Positions 13,401 through 27,103 of a stretch of DNA of 64,000 nucleotides are shown piece after piece. This stretch comes from Phytoseiulus persimilis (Eukaryota > Arthropoda > Arachnida > Mesostigmata > Phytoseiidae), in assembly GCA_037576195.1 (NCBI GenBank), contig CM075103.1, positions 29,596,723 to 29,660,722 on the forward strand, given 5' to 3'. The translations under genes and the position numbers were made by a program. Positions within the stretch are counted from its first letter, which is position 1; each line of letters opens with the position of its first letter. The notes under the pieces are model-generated. The model saw only the letters and a list, made by a program, of their open reading frames with translations. It was not told the origin of the DNA and ran no database searches.

Positions 13401-16400
13401 CCGTGTTATCATATCATTCGATTTCTCCAAACCACACGCCCGAAAGACGGAGGCAGGCTTCAGGGGGTTCCTTTATTGAACGAGGCGATGTTGTCGCTCA
13501 AGTCCGATCCAAACCTGGGAACTATCTAATCAAGTGACTATATTGTGTGTGAAGAGTGGATGCCCGAGCCAGAATCAGAATGCCATTCTTGCGAAGAGCG
13601 GTTCAACGAAGGTTTGCGTGACCGTGCTCAGACTCTGTTATTGAGGTTTAGACTGGAACTCATGATGCATACAAAAACCATCGGTTCGAATTGATGCGAA
13701 ACCATTGGATCAGGAATCCATGGGGATAACGATCTTGTTTGGAGCGTGTCTTGCTCAGGGAGGCGGGTTGTAGCTTTGGGGTCAGTAACAGTACTTCGGT
13801 TGGTGTTTCACAGTCCGTGCATGGCTTGAGAGCATCACATGGCGGGAAAAATGGAATCTTTATCCTTGGCGCTTCATGGACAACTGTTCATTCTAATCGA
13901 ATGGACTCCGTGGAATCTATACGCGAGATCTGGAATCGGGATTTCAAGCGAATGGACGCATTTACAAAAATAACGCCACAGAATCTCATGGAAACATCAT
14001 GATGACGGGTGATAATTACTGGAATGAGATCTCAGGTGGTGTCCTCAGTCCGTAACGGGCCACTGTCGGTGAGCCGCGCCTCGAGCATAAGCCCTTGCCG
14101 AATTCCCGCGAGCCCAGAAGACCTCTCCCTCAATTTTAGGCTTGACAATAATCCGCGAACCTCCCATGTTACCTACGGGCTCCGGAGTGTCATCTCCCTG
14201 GGACAGGACGAAGAACCGTGGTGATATCGTCCGAATCCAACTATCGCCGAGGCATAGGTTGTCTCCAAGTGTATGGTTTCGTGCTTTCGAACTTGTTGAA
14301 TGTTCAAACCGATTTCGCGTGTTGTTGCCGCTGCAGGGCTCCACCTCCGAGATAGGTCCTGAAGACGCCCAGAGACGTATCAGAATACCCTATGAATGTC
14401 GCCGATCGTTTGGAATCATATTTTCATGCAGACGAGCGGTTCATGAGTCGTTGATAATCGCGCAGCCGTGCACAAAAATATGAGTCTCTCTGGAGAACTT
14501 CTACGGAATTAGGAGAGATGGGACAGAGGTATCGATGTGAGATGATGAAACGGTCGTCCAGAGCGGACTCAGGGAGAATGCAGAAACGATTTCCTCTCGG
14601 TAACCGTGACCGACTCCGGGAGCCAAAGAGGCCTATTGGGGCGCGGCGCAAATGGAGTTGAGGAACATCGATCCTGACGGTGACTCTAAAAAAAGGAAAT
14701 ATTCTCCAGGGCTGATCACTGTTGATGTGATCCTCAACGGAGACAGATTTCTCTCCCGGAGGGGTTGCCCGCCGGGAGTGGGTATCAAGCAGGGGGCAGA
14801 GAGAGCCCGTGCTCCGAGTGCAGAGATGATGGGGCGCGCAGTTGAAGGGCACAAAGCTGAAGTGTGTGAGACCGTAGTTGATCTTCTCCGTGGGGCTGAT
14901 GGGGGCACGGATTTGCACTCGCATCTCTATCTCTCGAGGAGCCGCAAAGCTAAGGACAGACGGATTTGGAGTTCGAAAGATCTCCTCAACCCAAGCAGAC
15001 ATTCATTCCGAATCAAGAACAAAATCGCTAGCCAAAACGCAGGGGTAAGGCAGAATCGAGATTTCAGTTCGATACATCAAAGATGCTTCTCAATGAGACT
15101 AATAACTGTGAAATGTTTATTCCTGCGAGAAAGGATGCGTGAGTGGCGATTCCCGCGGAACACTCAGCTTCATCATACGATGCGCGACTCGAGCCGAAAA
15201 ATCGCCCGCCGCGAAGCTGGAGAACTCAGAATTCTCAACGGAAATGATGCATATCCACAACCGGCGAGTCTTAAGTTGATTATTCACAGTGCAAAAGGTA
15301 TCGAGACACGCAGCGGATCAATACCGATGATCGTTTTGCAACGATCCTGCTCATTTATCAATTTCCTCGCTCGAAAGCTTGATCGAAGATTCAGAATTCA
15401 AACTTACTTCAGCTCACAACTGAACATCGAACTTCCGTGAGCCTTAATTTCCGACCCGTGGGGAATCGATCTCTAGGATCATTCAGCCGCGCCAGAGTTC
15501 GAGCGAACCTCCGGGGACCTGGGAGTGCGGAATGAGCCTCCGGGAACTCTCAGTGATTTTGGAAGAAGAATTCCGCCCAAATTCGAAGCGATGGAAAGAC
15601 GACTTCCCCTACGATGCAGATGAACTGGGAAGTATTCACGCAAAGATGAGATCGCATGCCTAAATCTGTAAGGTTTCCTCGTTCCGCTCCTACCCAATCT
15701 CGGAATCGGCCCAATCTGGCTCGACGTGACTGTCTAGGGGGCGAACAAACTAAAAAAGACTCGGGAACCTGCGAACTGAATCCATAACTCCGTGTCATTG
15801 ATATGAGTGTAACAGAAGAGTCTTATTACCGGCGTATCTGCTGCGAGGAGAGTTTTAAAGCCGTTACTTCACAAGATCCTTCTTTGACTCGAGTTCCGTC
15901 GCGAACCATGTCAAGCGCACTTTCTCTCTCCCGAAGAGACGGTTGAACGGGAAATATTTTGAAAGGTGATGTTGTTAATCCACTGTGGAATATACACCGG
16001 GATAGACGCTCTCACAACACTGGTTCTTGAGTGATCCTATTGGAAGTGCGTCCATAATGTTTAATCCTCGGAGGGCCCTGAGCCGCTTCTTACCTGAGTC
16101 GAACTTCAAGAATCGTACGACAGTCTGCGAGTTTACAATGGAAATCATGTACTTCCTGGAATTCGATCAGAATGCTCTCCTCAAAACAGCTTACTCTATC
16201 GTCGTCACGAGGCTCTCCACTGTCCCAGAGCTCACCCGAACATTCACGATAGAGGACTCGATGAGACCCCCTGGTGCCACGATATCAGATTAGGCAACGA
16301 GGAGGAGATAAGGCATTCCCTGTTGTAGGGAAGTACTACGGAATCGCCTCATTGGTGAGATGATGCAATTCGAGAGCATTGGTCTGCCGCTTGCAGAATT

Positions 16401-16914
16401 TTCCGCAGAAGCATGATCGCATCTCAAAAGAAGAACTCCTGGCGCACTGCTCGACAAAGTTCGATTGAACAAAAAATGAAATACGGTGACTCCTGCCGCT
16501 CCGGATGTTTCCAGAACATTACGGATCGAGCTAGGAATGATACCTGCCTGAAGTTGGCTCGAAGTGGTTCAATCACTGTAATGCTCCCGTCACAAATAGG
16601 CCCACACCTCCGCCCACACTGATTGACCTTTTGTGCGGGAGTTATTCTGCACTTCCAAGTCGGCGCTCCTGACGAGGGTCGCCGAAAAACGAAAACACCT
16701 CGAGGTGTACATATGAAAGTGTTATTCTCGTTCCTTTCTGGATACAGGTCGGACAATCAATCTCGTTCCGGAGCACCTTACAACTGCGTGGAAGTCTTTC
16801 AACAGTCGGTGAATTTTACAGTGGAGCACAGTCCCGTCATTTCTGTTTCCCATTCTCCCTCCCAGATATGTACAGCAAATTTTGCGACGGATTCGACGTG
16901 CAAGATGAACAGGC
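4471..16914. other. 12.4-kb stretch with no recognised gene
   Basis: Long open frames occur on both strands, for example a plus frame at 14652-15440 and a minus frame at 8996-9496. None matches a family I know, and I could not join any of them through splice sites into a consistent chain. Homopolymer and low-complexity patches occur at 7361-7374 (G14), near 10206-10240 (TA-rich) and near 10573-10611 (GGC/GGA-rich). The region could hold regulatory DNA, UTRs and introns of neighbouring genes, or fast-evolving genes that I cannot recognise. Confidence 0.4.
7361..7374 (+). repeat. G14 homopolymer
   Basis: Fourteen consecutive G, preceded by further G-rich runs from about 7327, so the plus strand could form a G-quadruplex. 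No gene assigned here. Confidence 0.9.
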
Positions 16915-18262
16915 CTACGACGCCTGTTGCTTCAGCAACGCGTAAATCTTGTCTTTGATCCAAGCTTTGGTGTAGGGCGAATATACGTTTGTGGTTTTCT
17001 GGTGGACCTGGAAGAAACGGGAAGCGCAAGTTAGCGGATCGTCCCAAGTACTGAGCTTCAGAAGCGAGGAAGTATGCTGGAAACATCTCTGAAGTGTCGG
17101 AGTCCCGGATCAATCTAACGCTCACGAACTTCCCCCTCCGCCTTTGAATCGAAGATGGCCTCGATGCGTCGCTCGAGCAATTTTCGCTTACAGGAAGACC
17201 AATGTTCCTGCGGCCATAGGATACTTGTTGATTCGGAAATGCAGCGTCAAATATTGAAAATACCTAATTTATGGCCGTGCTCTTACACGAAAAAAAAAAC
17301 ACAATTTCTAGCCGTGCTGTCTCGAGCAGCGGCTGTTCGATCTCCAGGGTTATCGAACCTCAGCGCGAAGGGTCCCGTACTGAGCTCTGGGAGAGCAATC
17401 AATGCTACCGAGCCAATGCTGCAGTGAATCGAAGAGGATACAGAAAACCCATATTGTGTTACAGCGGTCACATCACTGCTGACACAAAGCAGAGACGACT
17501 TCCGGTGAAAATCCAACTTCTCAAGGATGGAGCCGACATCGGAGGAAACGTCGAAGAAGGAACTTTCCGCTTCGACATTGAGGACTTCGAATTGCATCGT
17601 TTGAACATTCCGAAGCCCGTATTCGAAGTCCCGGCAAAACTTCCGATCGAGCTCAGCGTTTCAGAGAGGCCGTCTCTTCCGAGGATTCTTCCCTCCCAGC
17701 CGAATAACGGAGAGGCATCCCTCCATTCGGCGGTTAGACGTACCAGACAAGTCAAGTCATGGAGTTGATCGATGAAATCGAAGAGCTGAGAGATGTCGTA
17801 GGTGATTGAAGGAGACTCTGGGTTCTGCTTTTTCAGGTGCTCCTCGAAGATGTGACAGATCCCCTCCATACACTCATTGATGCTGGAAAGTTCATTCCGT
17901 TAATTCAGAGAAAGTACACGCCGGATATCAGACGACATTAAAGCTGACCAGATCGGAACTGAATCATTTTCCAAATCTTACGAGGAATCAGACATGTAGT
18001 ATTTAGATCTCTTCCATCTCATCGCGATTCGGAGGATTTTCCAGAGTCATCCAAGAGCCTCTTGAGGCTCCCAGCGAGTAGTATGACACGCGGAATGACT
18101 CCCACATCGATGCTTATACTCAGCCGTCACGACAGGAGCTCAGGAAACGTCATTCATCGCAATGAAAAAGCTCTGTGAACCTCTCGACACTCACCTTTCA
18201 AAGTCGGAATAGGTCCTCGTTTCAGGGCCACTGGTTTGCAGGAGGAGAATCGTATGAGCCAT
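16915..18262 (-). CDS. ERH: Enhancer of rudimentary homolog (ERH)
   Basis: ERH is a small, highly conserved nuclear protein that dimerises. In other animals it works with mRNA-splicing, RNA-decay and small-RNA factors and affects pyrimidine metabolism genes. Three exons keep phase from ATG at 18262 to TAG at 16915: 18262-18195, 17882-17744 and 17007-16915, giving 99 aa. Exon 1 encodes the MAHTILLLQ start. Exon 2 has the family core, including [15 protein letters not shown]. Exon 3 has the typical tail [11 protein letters not shown]. Known ERH proteins are about 104 aa, so this one is slightly short: one residue in the N-terminal loop and the last few residues are missing. Intron 2 (17743-17008) is long for this window, and the open frames inside it are taken as chance. 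The identification rests on near-continuous similarity over the whole length. Confidence 0.95.
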
Positions 18263-19544
18263 GTTGTGCGTTTTCAGCGATGCACAGAAATGTCCCGAGT
18301 TCCTTGGAGAATTGTGGGAGTCGCCGGAGCAGCCACTCTCTAATTCCAGACTGTGTGCGTTAGCTCGAGACGACGGCGAGACAGCGCTTTATCACATGAG
18401 ATCCTCACCGAGTTCAATGCTTCTCACAAACTACAGCGATAACATCAGGGAGTGCTACTCTGAGCAGCAGCTAGAACCGGGGAGGGAGTTTCTCCGTTCA
18501 CACACTCGCAGTGCATCGGTCGCGTTTCTGACGAGCCCGGCGTACACAAGCTCGAAATGTGCGTTCTCCCCACTCCGTTCCGACCTTTAGTATCTAAGTG
18601 ACGGAACGCGCGGATCCTTCCGAGGACTAGAGTCGTACTCGGTTCCAATCTGAGTTAAACGACGCTTTCCTCTCTCCTCTGGGTCTGTCATGCCGGAAAG
18701 CGTCACAGGCGACAGTCAGGGTTGAATTCGGAGAATATCGGTATCCTGGCCAATCCCGCAGGGGGAATATTCCTCATCGCTTTCCTTGAACGGGGATGGA
18801 AACCTGTCGTGCCCGAGCGCCGCGCGGGCTAGTTGGAGTGGTTAATCAATAAGTTGGCCGACAGCGCACATCATGATTCCGCCCGAGATTCATCTACGTC
18901 ATCGAATGCTCGAAAATATGTCTCCGGTCCCGAGACCCATCGTCCGGCGACCTCAGCAACCTCGGGAAAGGGTCCGGTAACTTGGTGCGTTCCGAGGGGA
19001 AGGCTGTATGAACATGTTGCTTACGGGGGCGCAGCTGCATCGAACCTCTAGCTGCCTCCTCCTCTCTAACGAGACCCGAGACAGCTGAAGTTTCTCTTCG
19101 AAATGGTTGCGAGTGCTTCGGCGCACCAAGATTTTCTTCATTGAATGAGTCAGGACAGTATGAGTTCCCTCGAGTGAGATGGCTCCGGTGGGAGCAGATG
19201 TGAATTTTCAAGTGGGGATGGACGACTTCATGTCGCGGTAAAACTTCGACGCTCCGGACAGCAACGAGACTGCCATCGAAAGTCGCCGAAACTGTGAGTT
19301 GAAAGGTATTCTGACAGCCCTCAGGTGCTGGAGGTTCAGTCCAAAGACTTCGGGAGCTCGGGGTTTCCCGGAGGGGTTCCGCATCGAGCCGGGAGATACA
19401 CTCCACGCGTTTGATCTGGGCTGGACGGCCAAATAGCGACCTCAACATCTCATCCGAACGTCGAGGTGGTGTCGGAGTCTATTCGTTCTCGGAAGACAAT
19501 CCTCGAATCAATGAAGAAGCGTGCCGCCTCTCTGAATTTTCCAG
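18263..19544. other. Divergent intergenic region between ERH and MVB12
   Basis: The two genes are transcribed away from each other, so both promoters, and at least one 5' UTR exon of MVB12, should lie here. I see no TATA box at a convincing position and no recognised coding exon. A minus-strand frame at 19208-19432 looks partly coding but has no matching splice sites. Confidence 0.5.
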
Positions 19545-21284
19545 ATGGAGCCAATCACAGATTTGTGCATCGTTGAAGATGCGCGCAACGCACCAAACGG
19601 CTTCACTGTCATCGAGTTGACCGGTAGGCAAACTTCAGAACCTCAACCACTCCACTTGATTCGCCGTTCGAAAATCACATGGAGCCCGGATCCGGAATCG
19701 AACATTCCGAGGGGCGGATGGAGAAGCGACTACCGAGCGAATCCGCTGAAAACACGAGCTCTCTTGTTTTCAGGAGACACCGGACAAGATGCCGATCTGT
19801 GGAAAGATCGAGGATTCTTCGGAAAGAAAGAGACTCGGTATCTATGCTACACCAGAAAATTCTCTCTCGACTGTGTCGAGAGCTTATCAGTCCAGGTATG
19901 CGTTAACCTGATCGAGTATTCTCCCCGTCTGATCCGGCGAGAAAAGTGTGTGGACATTGAAACAGCAGAGAGCGATTTTCCGTGAGAGCTCAGAAGATTC
20001 CCGATTTCTAGGCTTCAACAACGCCGGATGTTCTCACCATATCGCTAACTCGAGACACTGGTAAGCTGCGCGCTCCATTTCTCCCGGCAGCGCTCGTTTC
20101 GGTTCGCGGTCAGTGGCTTGAATTTTCGTAACTCTGCTGCTTCTGAGCCATCCGTTATGAAGCGTTATCTGCCCATATGTTCGCAACATTATCTTCAGTG
20201 ACTCATTGCTTGTTCCATCTGAGATCTGAAATTTGTTTTATCACCTGTACTTCGTCTCGGTTTTCGGCAGGATGAGCATTGCGTTGAAGATCCTGACTCG
20301 GAAACGGTTCCGTCTCTGAGCTCCTTCGTTTCACCCAGGTTTGGTTCTTTCTTTGCTCGGAGTTCTGATAATAATCAAGTGCTCCCGAGAACCTCCGAGC
20401 TGTATTTGTTTTCGTTGAATCTTTGTCGAACCCCGTCATAGACTCGCATCTCTCGCTCGGTTCCTCTTCCGCTCGGTTCTATGTCAAGACCGTTCTGAAG
20501 ACAGCACGGAGAGAAGTTCGCGATTCGAGTCGGGAGCATCGGTGCCGTGAACTTTTTCCGTAACGACATTCGAAGATAAGAGAAACACTCGCTCCGCCCT
20601 GGTCAGAGACGTCCCACCAAAGTCGCGTTCTCCCCCGCAGCCCAGAAAGCCATTCGGAAACGAAACCTCTGTTACACGGTCGTGGGAAGAGACATTCTCA
20701 ACTGCAGAGTGGTGACAGAAATCGGTGTTTTCTCGAAGCTCCAAGATGGTTTCTTGGTGGCAGGAGAGCTGAACAATCTCGTGATCGGGTACAAGACCAC
20801 GTCAATGAATGCGGGAACATCGAACGATGGTCCCAAGAGGAACTTATCGGTTTTCGAGAAAGTTTCCACGATCAGAGTTCCAGCGACGACGACGACGACG
20901 ACGACGAAATGCGTCAAGAGTTGGATCGATGATGTTCCCTTCAAATTGAGCCCTGCATTCAGACCTGTGACCCGGGTAAGTCGCACCGCTGATCCTCCGT
21001 GATCGTCCTAAACTCGCTCTGACCGAGCTCCAGTTCTGTACTGGAACTGAAACTCCTCTTTCTCGATCGGTTTCCTTGGAGCCATCTCGATTCCTCAGAC
21101 AAAAAAAAATGCCCGAAATGGTCATTGACAATCTGAGGTCAGTCAATGGCTTTCGTTTCAGTTGACGCCCATGAACTTGAAAACGGCGAGCCAGATATAT
21201 TGTCAGTACAACTACGACTTCTCCATCGAACGCGACGTTCTCCAAGCATCGCACGAGACGGACGGGCCGATTGATGATCTCTGA
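19545..21284 (+). CDS. Mvb12: Multivesicular body subunit 12 (ESCRT-I)
   Basis: Subunit of ESCRT-I, which helps sort ubiquitinated receptors into multivesicular endosomes. Five exons keep phase: 19545-19623, 19774-19895, 20012-20060, 20641-20975 and 21162-21284, giving 235 aa. The N terminus is a MABP domain: MEPITDLCIVEDARNAP, then DADLWKDRGFFG and TRYLCYTRKF, then AIRKRNLCY. The C-terminal 60 residues form the UMA segment (DDVPFKLSP, then YCQYNYDFSIE), which in the family binds the ESCRT-I core. Between them is a run of seven Thr encoded by identical ACG codons (20886-20906). Compared with vertebrate MVB12B, the stretch between exons 2 and 4 is shorter, so a small exon may be missing from this model. 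ATG directly follows an AG acceptor (TTTTCCAG), so transcription probably starts upstream with a 5' UTR exon. Confidence 0.88.
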
Positions 21285-21312
21285 AAGGTTTTACAATCAC
21301 TTGTTAGATATG

Positions 21313-21318
21313 AATAAA
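21313..21318 (+). terminator. Polyadenylation signal of MVB12
   Basis: AATAAA lies 29 bases after the MVB12 stop codon, so the 3' UTR would be only about 50 bases long. Confidence 0.7.
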
Positions 21319-22475
21319 TTTCAATCAAGTTGGTAACTATGCCGAGTACATTCATTCTAATACTCTCTCCCACTCTACGTTTTGAGCCATCAGACCAGCT
21401 CTGTTTCTCTGAAGCTCCCGCCTAGGACACGATCATACTTCTACTCAAATCGAATCGACGAGCTTATTCGAATCGTATATCGAGCTCGAGTCTCGTCCAT
21501 CGAATTCGGGGGGTGGGGGATGAGATTTTTGGGGTCGAAGAACGTAAGGCTTCCAACTTCCCGAGCATGGGCTCCAATGTTCTGAGAGCTTTCTTGGTGA
21601 GACTCCTTCCGGGAACGGGCGAGTCAGAGTCCAGGTCTCAGCGACTCTTCCATTTCGACGAAACTCCGGGGAACTGAGGTCGAGACCGGCCTGTACGTTT
21701 CGAATGCCTCGAGAAGAAGCGGAAATTCCTGGATTGGTAATACCTGACGAGTTTCGAAGGTCAACCCAATCGTTGTCCAACCCCATGTAGTTTGGATCTG
21801 GAAAGTCCTAATCGGGTCACCGTTTTCTGGAAGCGTAGCGAGGACTCATGCTCGATCGTCCACGATTTTAGAGCTCCAGGTATCGAGATAAGCAGTTTGA
21901 AGTGAATTCAGTCCATCCGTATCCGATTCCCGATCCGTTCAGAGGAGCCGGAGCATGAACGCTAGTGGCGGAGAAAGATCTCGATAGAGGCTCGGTTTTT
22001 GAAATTCGCGCCAAAACCGCTCTCGGTAAGCCCGAGTTGTTTTGGAACGCCACTTTTACCCCGCTCGTTTGGCGTCCGAGACGATGACATCGAGAGAACC
22101 GCCACCCGCACAACGATAAGTCTAAACAGAGGAGAATTAACAAGTGTTCGCCTTCCTGGAACGGCTCCCTCGGTAGTCGAACCGTGTCTGCGGTTGTCTA
22201 CCTGTGTCCCGAATCCCGTCATTGGCTACACGTTGTGGAATCCCGTCTCCGCTCAGTATCGGCCGAATCCGAACTCAACGACGCACTCGCAGAGGCGGGT
22301 TTTTTCGGGACTCGAAGAAGATCGTTCAGCAACAAGTTTCGTACACGGGACACCCACTGGAGCATCAGTTCGGACAGTGGTGGAGGGACATGACAAGCGT
22401 CTGAGAAATAGAACGAGAGAAGATCAAGGTTGGCATTCTGAGATTTCCCCAAAGGTGAGCATTCGTTCTTCTTAG
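21319..22475. other. Interval between MVB12 and Smad4, possible undetermined small gene
   Basis: Several plus-strand frames here look partly coding, around 21520-21600, 21650-21735 and 22120-22455, but I could not find a single phase-consistent chain. They may belong to a small plus-strand gene ending at 22640 (next entry) or to the Smad4 5' UTR. Confidence 0.3.
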
Positions 22476-22640
22476 CTCGACGTGTTCGGAAGAATCGCTA
22501 TCAAAAGCAGAGTTGAGCGACTTCCACTCCGCTCCAAAGATCAGAAAGTTCTTCTTGGGTCGTTGCGACTTTTCTTTGATGGGCTCGACTATGATTACTA
22601 CGCGGACCGCCAGAACATCTCGTTCCCATCGTGGAGATGA
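22476..22640 (+). CDS. Candidate terminal exon of an unrecognised plus-strand gene
   Basis: After a CTTCTTAG acceptor the frame gives 54 residues and TGA at 22638-22640. The peptide starts LDVFGRIAIKSRVERLPL and ends with an aromatic-rich tail, YYADRQNISFPSWR. I do not recognise the family. The only nearby donor in phase (GTGAGC at 22455) would leave a 21-base intron, below the usual spliceosomal minimum, so the upstream exon is unresolved. The stop lies 37 bases before the Smad4 start, so the two genes would be very closely spaced. Confidence 0.35.
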   Translation, partial: LDVFGRIAIKSRVERLPLRSKDQKVLLGSLRLFFDGLDYDYYADRQNISFPSWR

Positions 22641-22653
22641 TTCAGTCTCATGA

Positions 22654-25340
<2,687 letters not shown>

Positions 25341-25774
25341 GTTGCCTGTACAAATAATCGCTCGCGACGCCAAATCGTAGCATCTTCGCCATGTAAAAAA
25401 TGTTTTGTATATTTTGCGAAGACCAGGACAACGCAATGACGCGTCGGGTCCCCGCTGGAGGCAATGTGCTATAATTTCGTTGAGCCTCACTGGGAACACA
25501 AAGTTGGCGGGAACAGCTGGAACATCATTTTACGTTCATTTAGAACTTTGATCAATCATTCTAAAGCTGGATCTTGGACTTTGTCCAAATCGAATCCAGT
25601 TTGTCGTGAGACTCGTCCGACGACCCGAGTCGCCCTTGAGGACTCCATCTCCCAAACTCGCGATTTGTACTTAAAAAACTTGGACTTTCCATTGAATATA
25701 ATTCTAATGCATTTGAAATTCAGAAATTTTCTACTCGTGATGCAATTGACCATAAGTTTAAAAATCGGAATTCA

Positions 25775-25784
25775 AATAAATAAA
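25775..25784 (+). terminator. Double polyadenylation signal of Smad4
   Basis: Two overlapping AATAAA hexamers (25775-25780 and 25779-25784) lie about 440 bases after the Smad4 stop. The intervening 25341-25774 is taken as 3' UTR; I see no other feature in it. Confidence 0.7.
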
Positions 25785-25825
25785 TTGAGAGAATTTCTCC
25801 GGTAGAAAACTGTACATGTGGAGAC

Positions 25826-25831
25826 TTTATT
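25826..25831 (-). terminator. Polyadenylation signal of the rhodanese gene
   Basis: Minus-strand AATAAA about 200 bases beyond the rhodanese stop codon. It faces the Smad4 signal, only about 40 bases away. Confidence 0.65.
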
Positions 25832-26034
25832 AGAAACGGGAACGATCCCTGGTAGAGAAACACGACATTTCTGATCTCTGTCCTTCAAAATGAAGATCTT
25901 CAGGTTTCTCTCATCGAAGTCTGGGCGGTTCCGATTCGCATGATGTAGAAGCTTCCACGCATCGCTCACGTACTGAAGATATCCGAGAAAAATAGAGTTG
26001 CCGCCCAGCTCGCGACTGTTTTCCGGTGCGTTGA

Positions 26035-26672
26035 TCAGGTCGATACGCGTTCAACTTTCTCCTCGTGCTTCAACCAGTCTTCGAACCCTGCACTGTATTC
26101 GCGGCAACTGTTCGGAAGTTGAGAATGAGAACATATGACCCGGGTGAACTTCGTGATTCGGCATGCATATACAGGTTTTACATGCGTTCAGAGCAGAGAA
26201 CCGAGGACCTCGGAATTCGCAGTGGGAAGTGCCCCGAAAAGGAAGAGGATCCATTCCCTACCTTTTGTACCCAGCCTTTCGAGCGAGTTCCACTGCAGCA
26301 CGGCTCTTGATCGGGCCCAAACCATAAAAAATCAGATTCGAATCGTGGCGTTGGGGTTTCTCACATCTGAAGCGTTCTTGGAAGACAGTATCCTCAAGAA
26401 GCAGCGCGGGCTTCACCTGCCCCACTGTTGATGAAAAGCGATAAGGTTTTTTAGATTTGGTCAATCTAGGCACGACACGGAGGTGCGAGCGATATCAATT
26501 GCGACTCACGGGGGATGTTGATGGCGCCGGGAATCTTCCCGGTCTCTAGAATCTCGTTCGGCTCACGGACGTCGATCAAGTGGAGATCGCCTCCTCTGAT
26601 GAGCGCGACCAAATCTTCATAGCTCAGATCCTTGAGCATTGTGGCAGATCGGTGGAGAAGCTGGGTGACCAT
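26035..26672 (-). CDS. Small single-domain rhodanese-like protein, catalytic Cys absent
   Basis: Rhodanese-fold protein related to the TSTD1 / heat-shock 67B2 type. Three exons keep phase from ATG at 26672 to TGA at 26035: 26672-26510, 26424-26262 and 26107-26035, giving 132 aa. The fold markers are present: LSYEDLVALI, HLIDVREPNE (about residues 31-40), PGAINIPLG, AVELARKAGY and the terminal EYSAGFEDWLKHE. Active sulfurtransferases carry a Cys at the start of the loop after the fourth strand; here that loop reads FYGLGPIKS (residues 87-95), so the Cys is Tyr or Gly. By family knowledge such a protein cannot carry a persulfide and may be a binding or regulatory module. The gene converges on Smad4. 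A second in-frame ATG lies at codon 12; the first was chosen because it is furthest upstream, and the extra residues could be a short targeting peptide. Confidence 0.85.
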
Positions 26673-27103
26673 AGGAACGGCTGAAAGATCATGGATCTTA
26701 GACTGAAACTCCGGGCGTTATCACTCTTAGAGTTCCATGGGGACCTTCTGGGCAGGGTTTGCATCCAGGCCTGCCCGGAACCTTCAATAGGATCCACAAC
26801 CCATCCGAGGCCTGCCCGCATTCCTGAGCGAGAAAGCTCTCCAACACCGTTGTACAGGCCGCCGCCGGAGTCTCGACGAGCAGCAACGCGATCGGCATCG
26901 ACTGTCCGACGCAACAGGTTTCTACGGACGAGCGAATCGAGATAAAAGGAGACAGGTTAACCCATGTCTCTTCGATACACTGACCGCCCAGTCAAAGCAA
27001 AACAAGTGGAACGCACAGAGACACAATCTCTTCCACGCCGAAAAATAGAGGTCTATTTCATTTCAGGAAAAAAATGAAAGCATTCCTCAGCTGAGCGAAC
27101 GCT
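26673..27103. other. Interval upstream of the rhodanese gene
   Basis: It should hold the rhodanese promoter and 5' UTR and the 3' end of the candidate gene at 27104-27788. Short frames occur on both strands, without splice support. Confidence 0.4.

Noticed and set aside
14652-15440. Plus-strand open frame of 262 codons, the longest in the window
   Set aside because: No motif, no domain pattern and basic, low-quality composition. Minus-strand frames over its first part are equally open. It is probably a result of few stop trinucleotides.
16424-16756. Minus-strand frame with several Cys, considered as a secreted peptide
   Set aside because: No signal peptide at a usable start and no regular Cys spacing.
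17271-17768. Plus-strand open frame across the ERH gene
   Set aside because: It covers ERH intron 2 and then reads antisense to the firmly identified ERH exon 2.
21319-22475. Idea that frames here form a tectonic-family protein
   Set aside because: A few residues around NPVIGYTLWNPV looked similar, but the cysteine pattern and a phase-consistent exon chain are missing.
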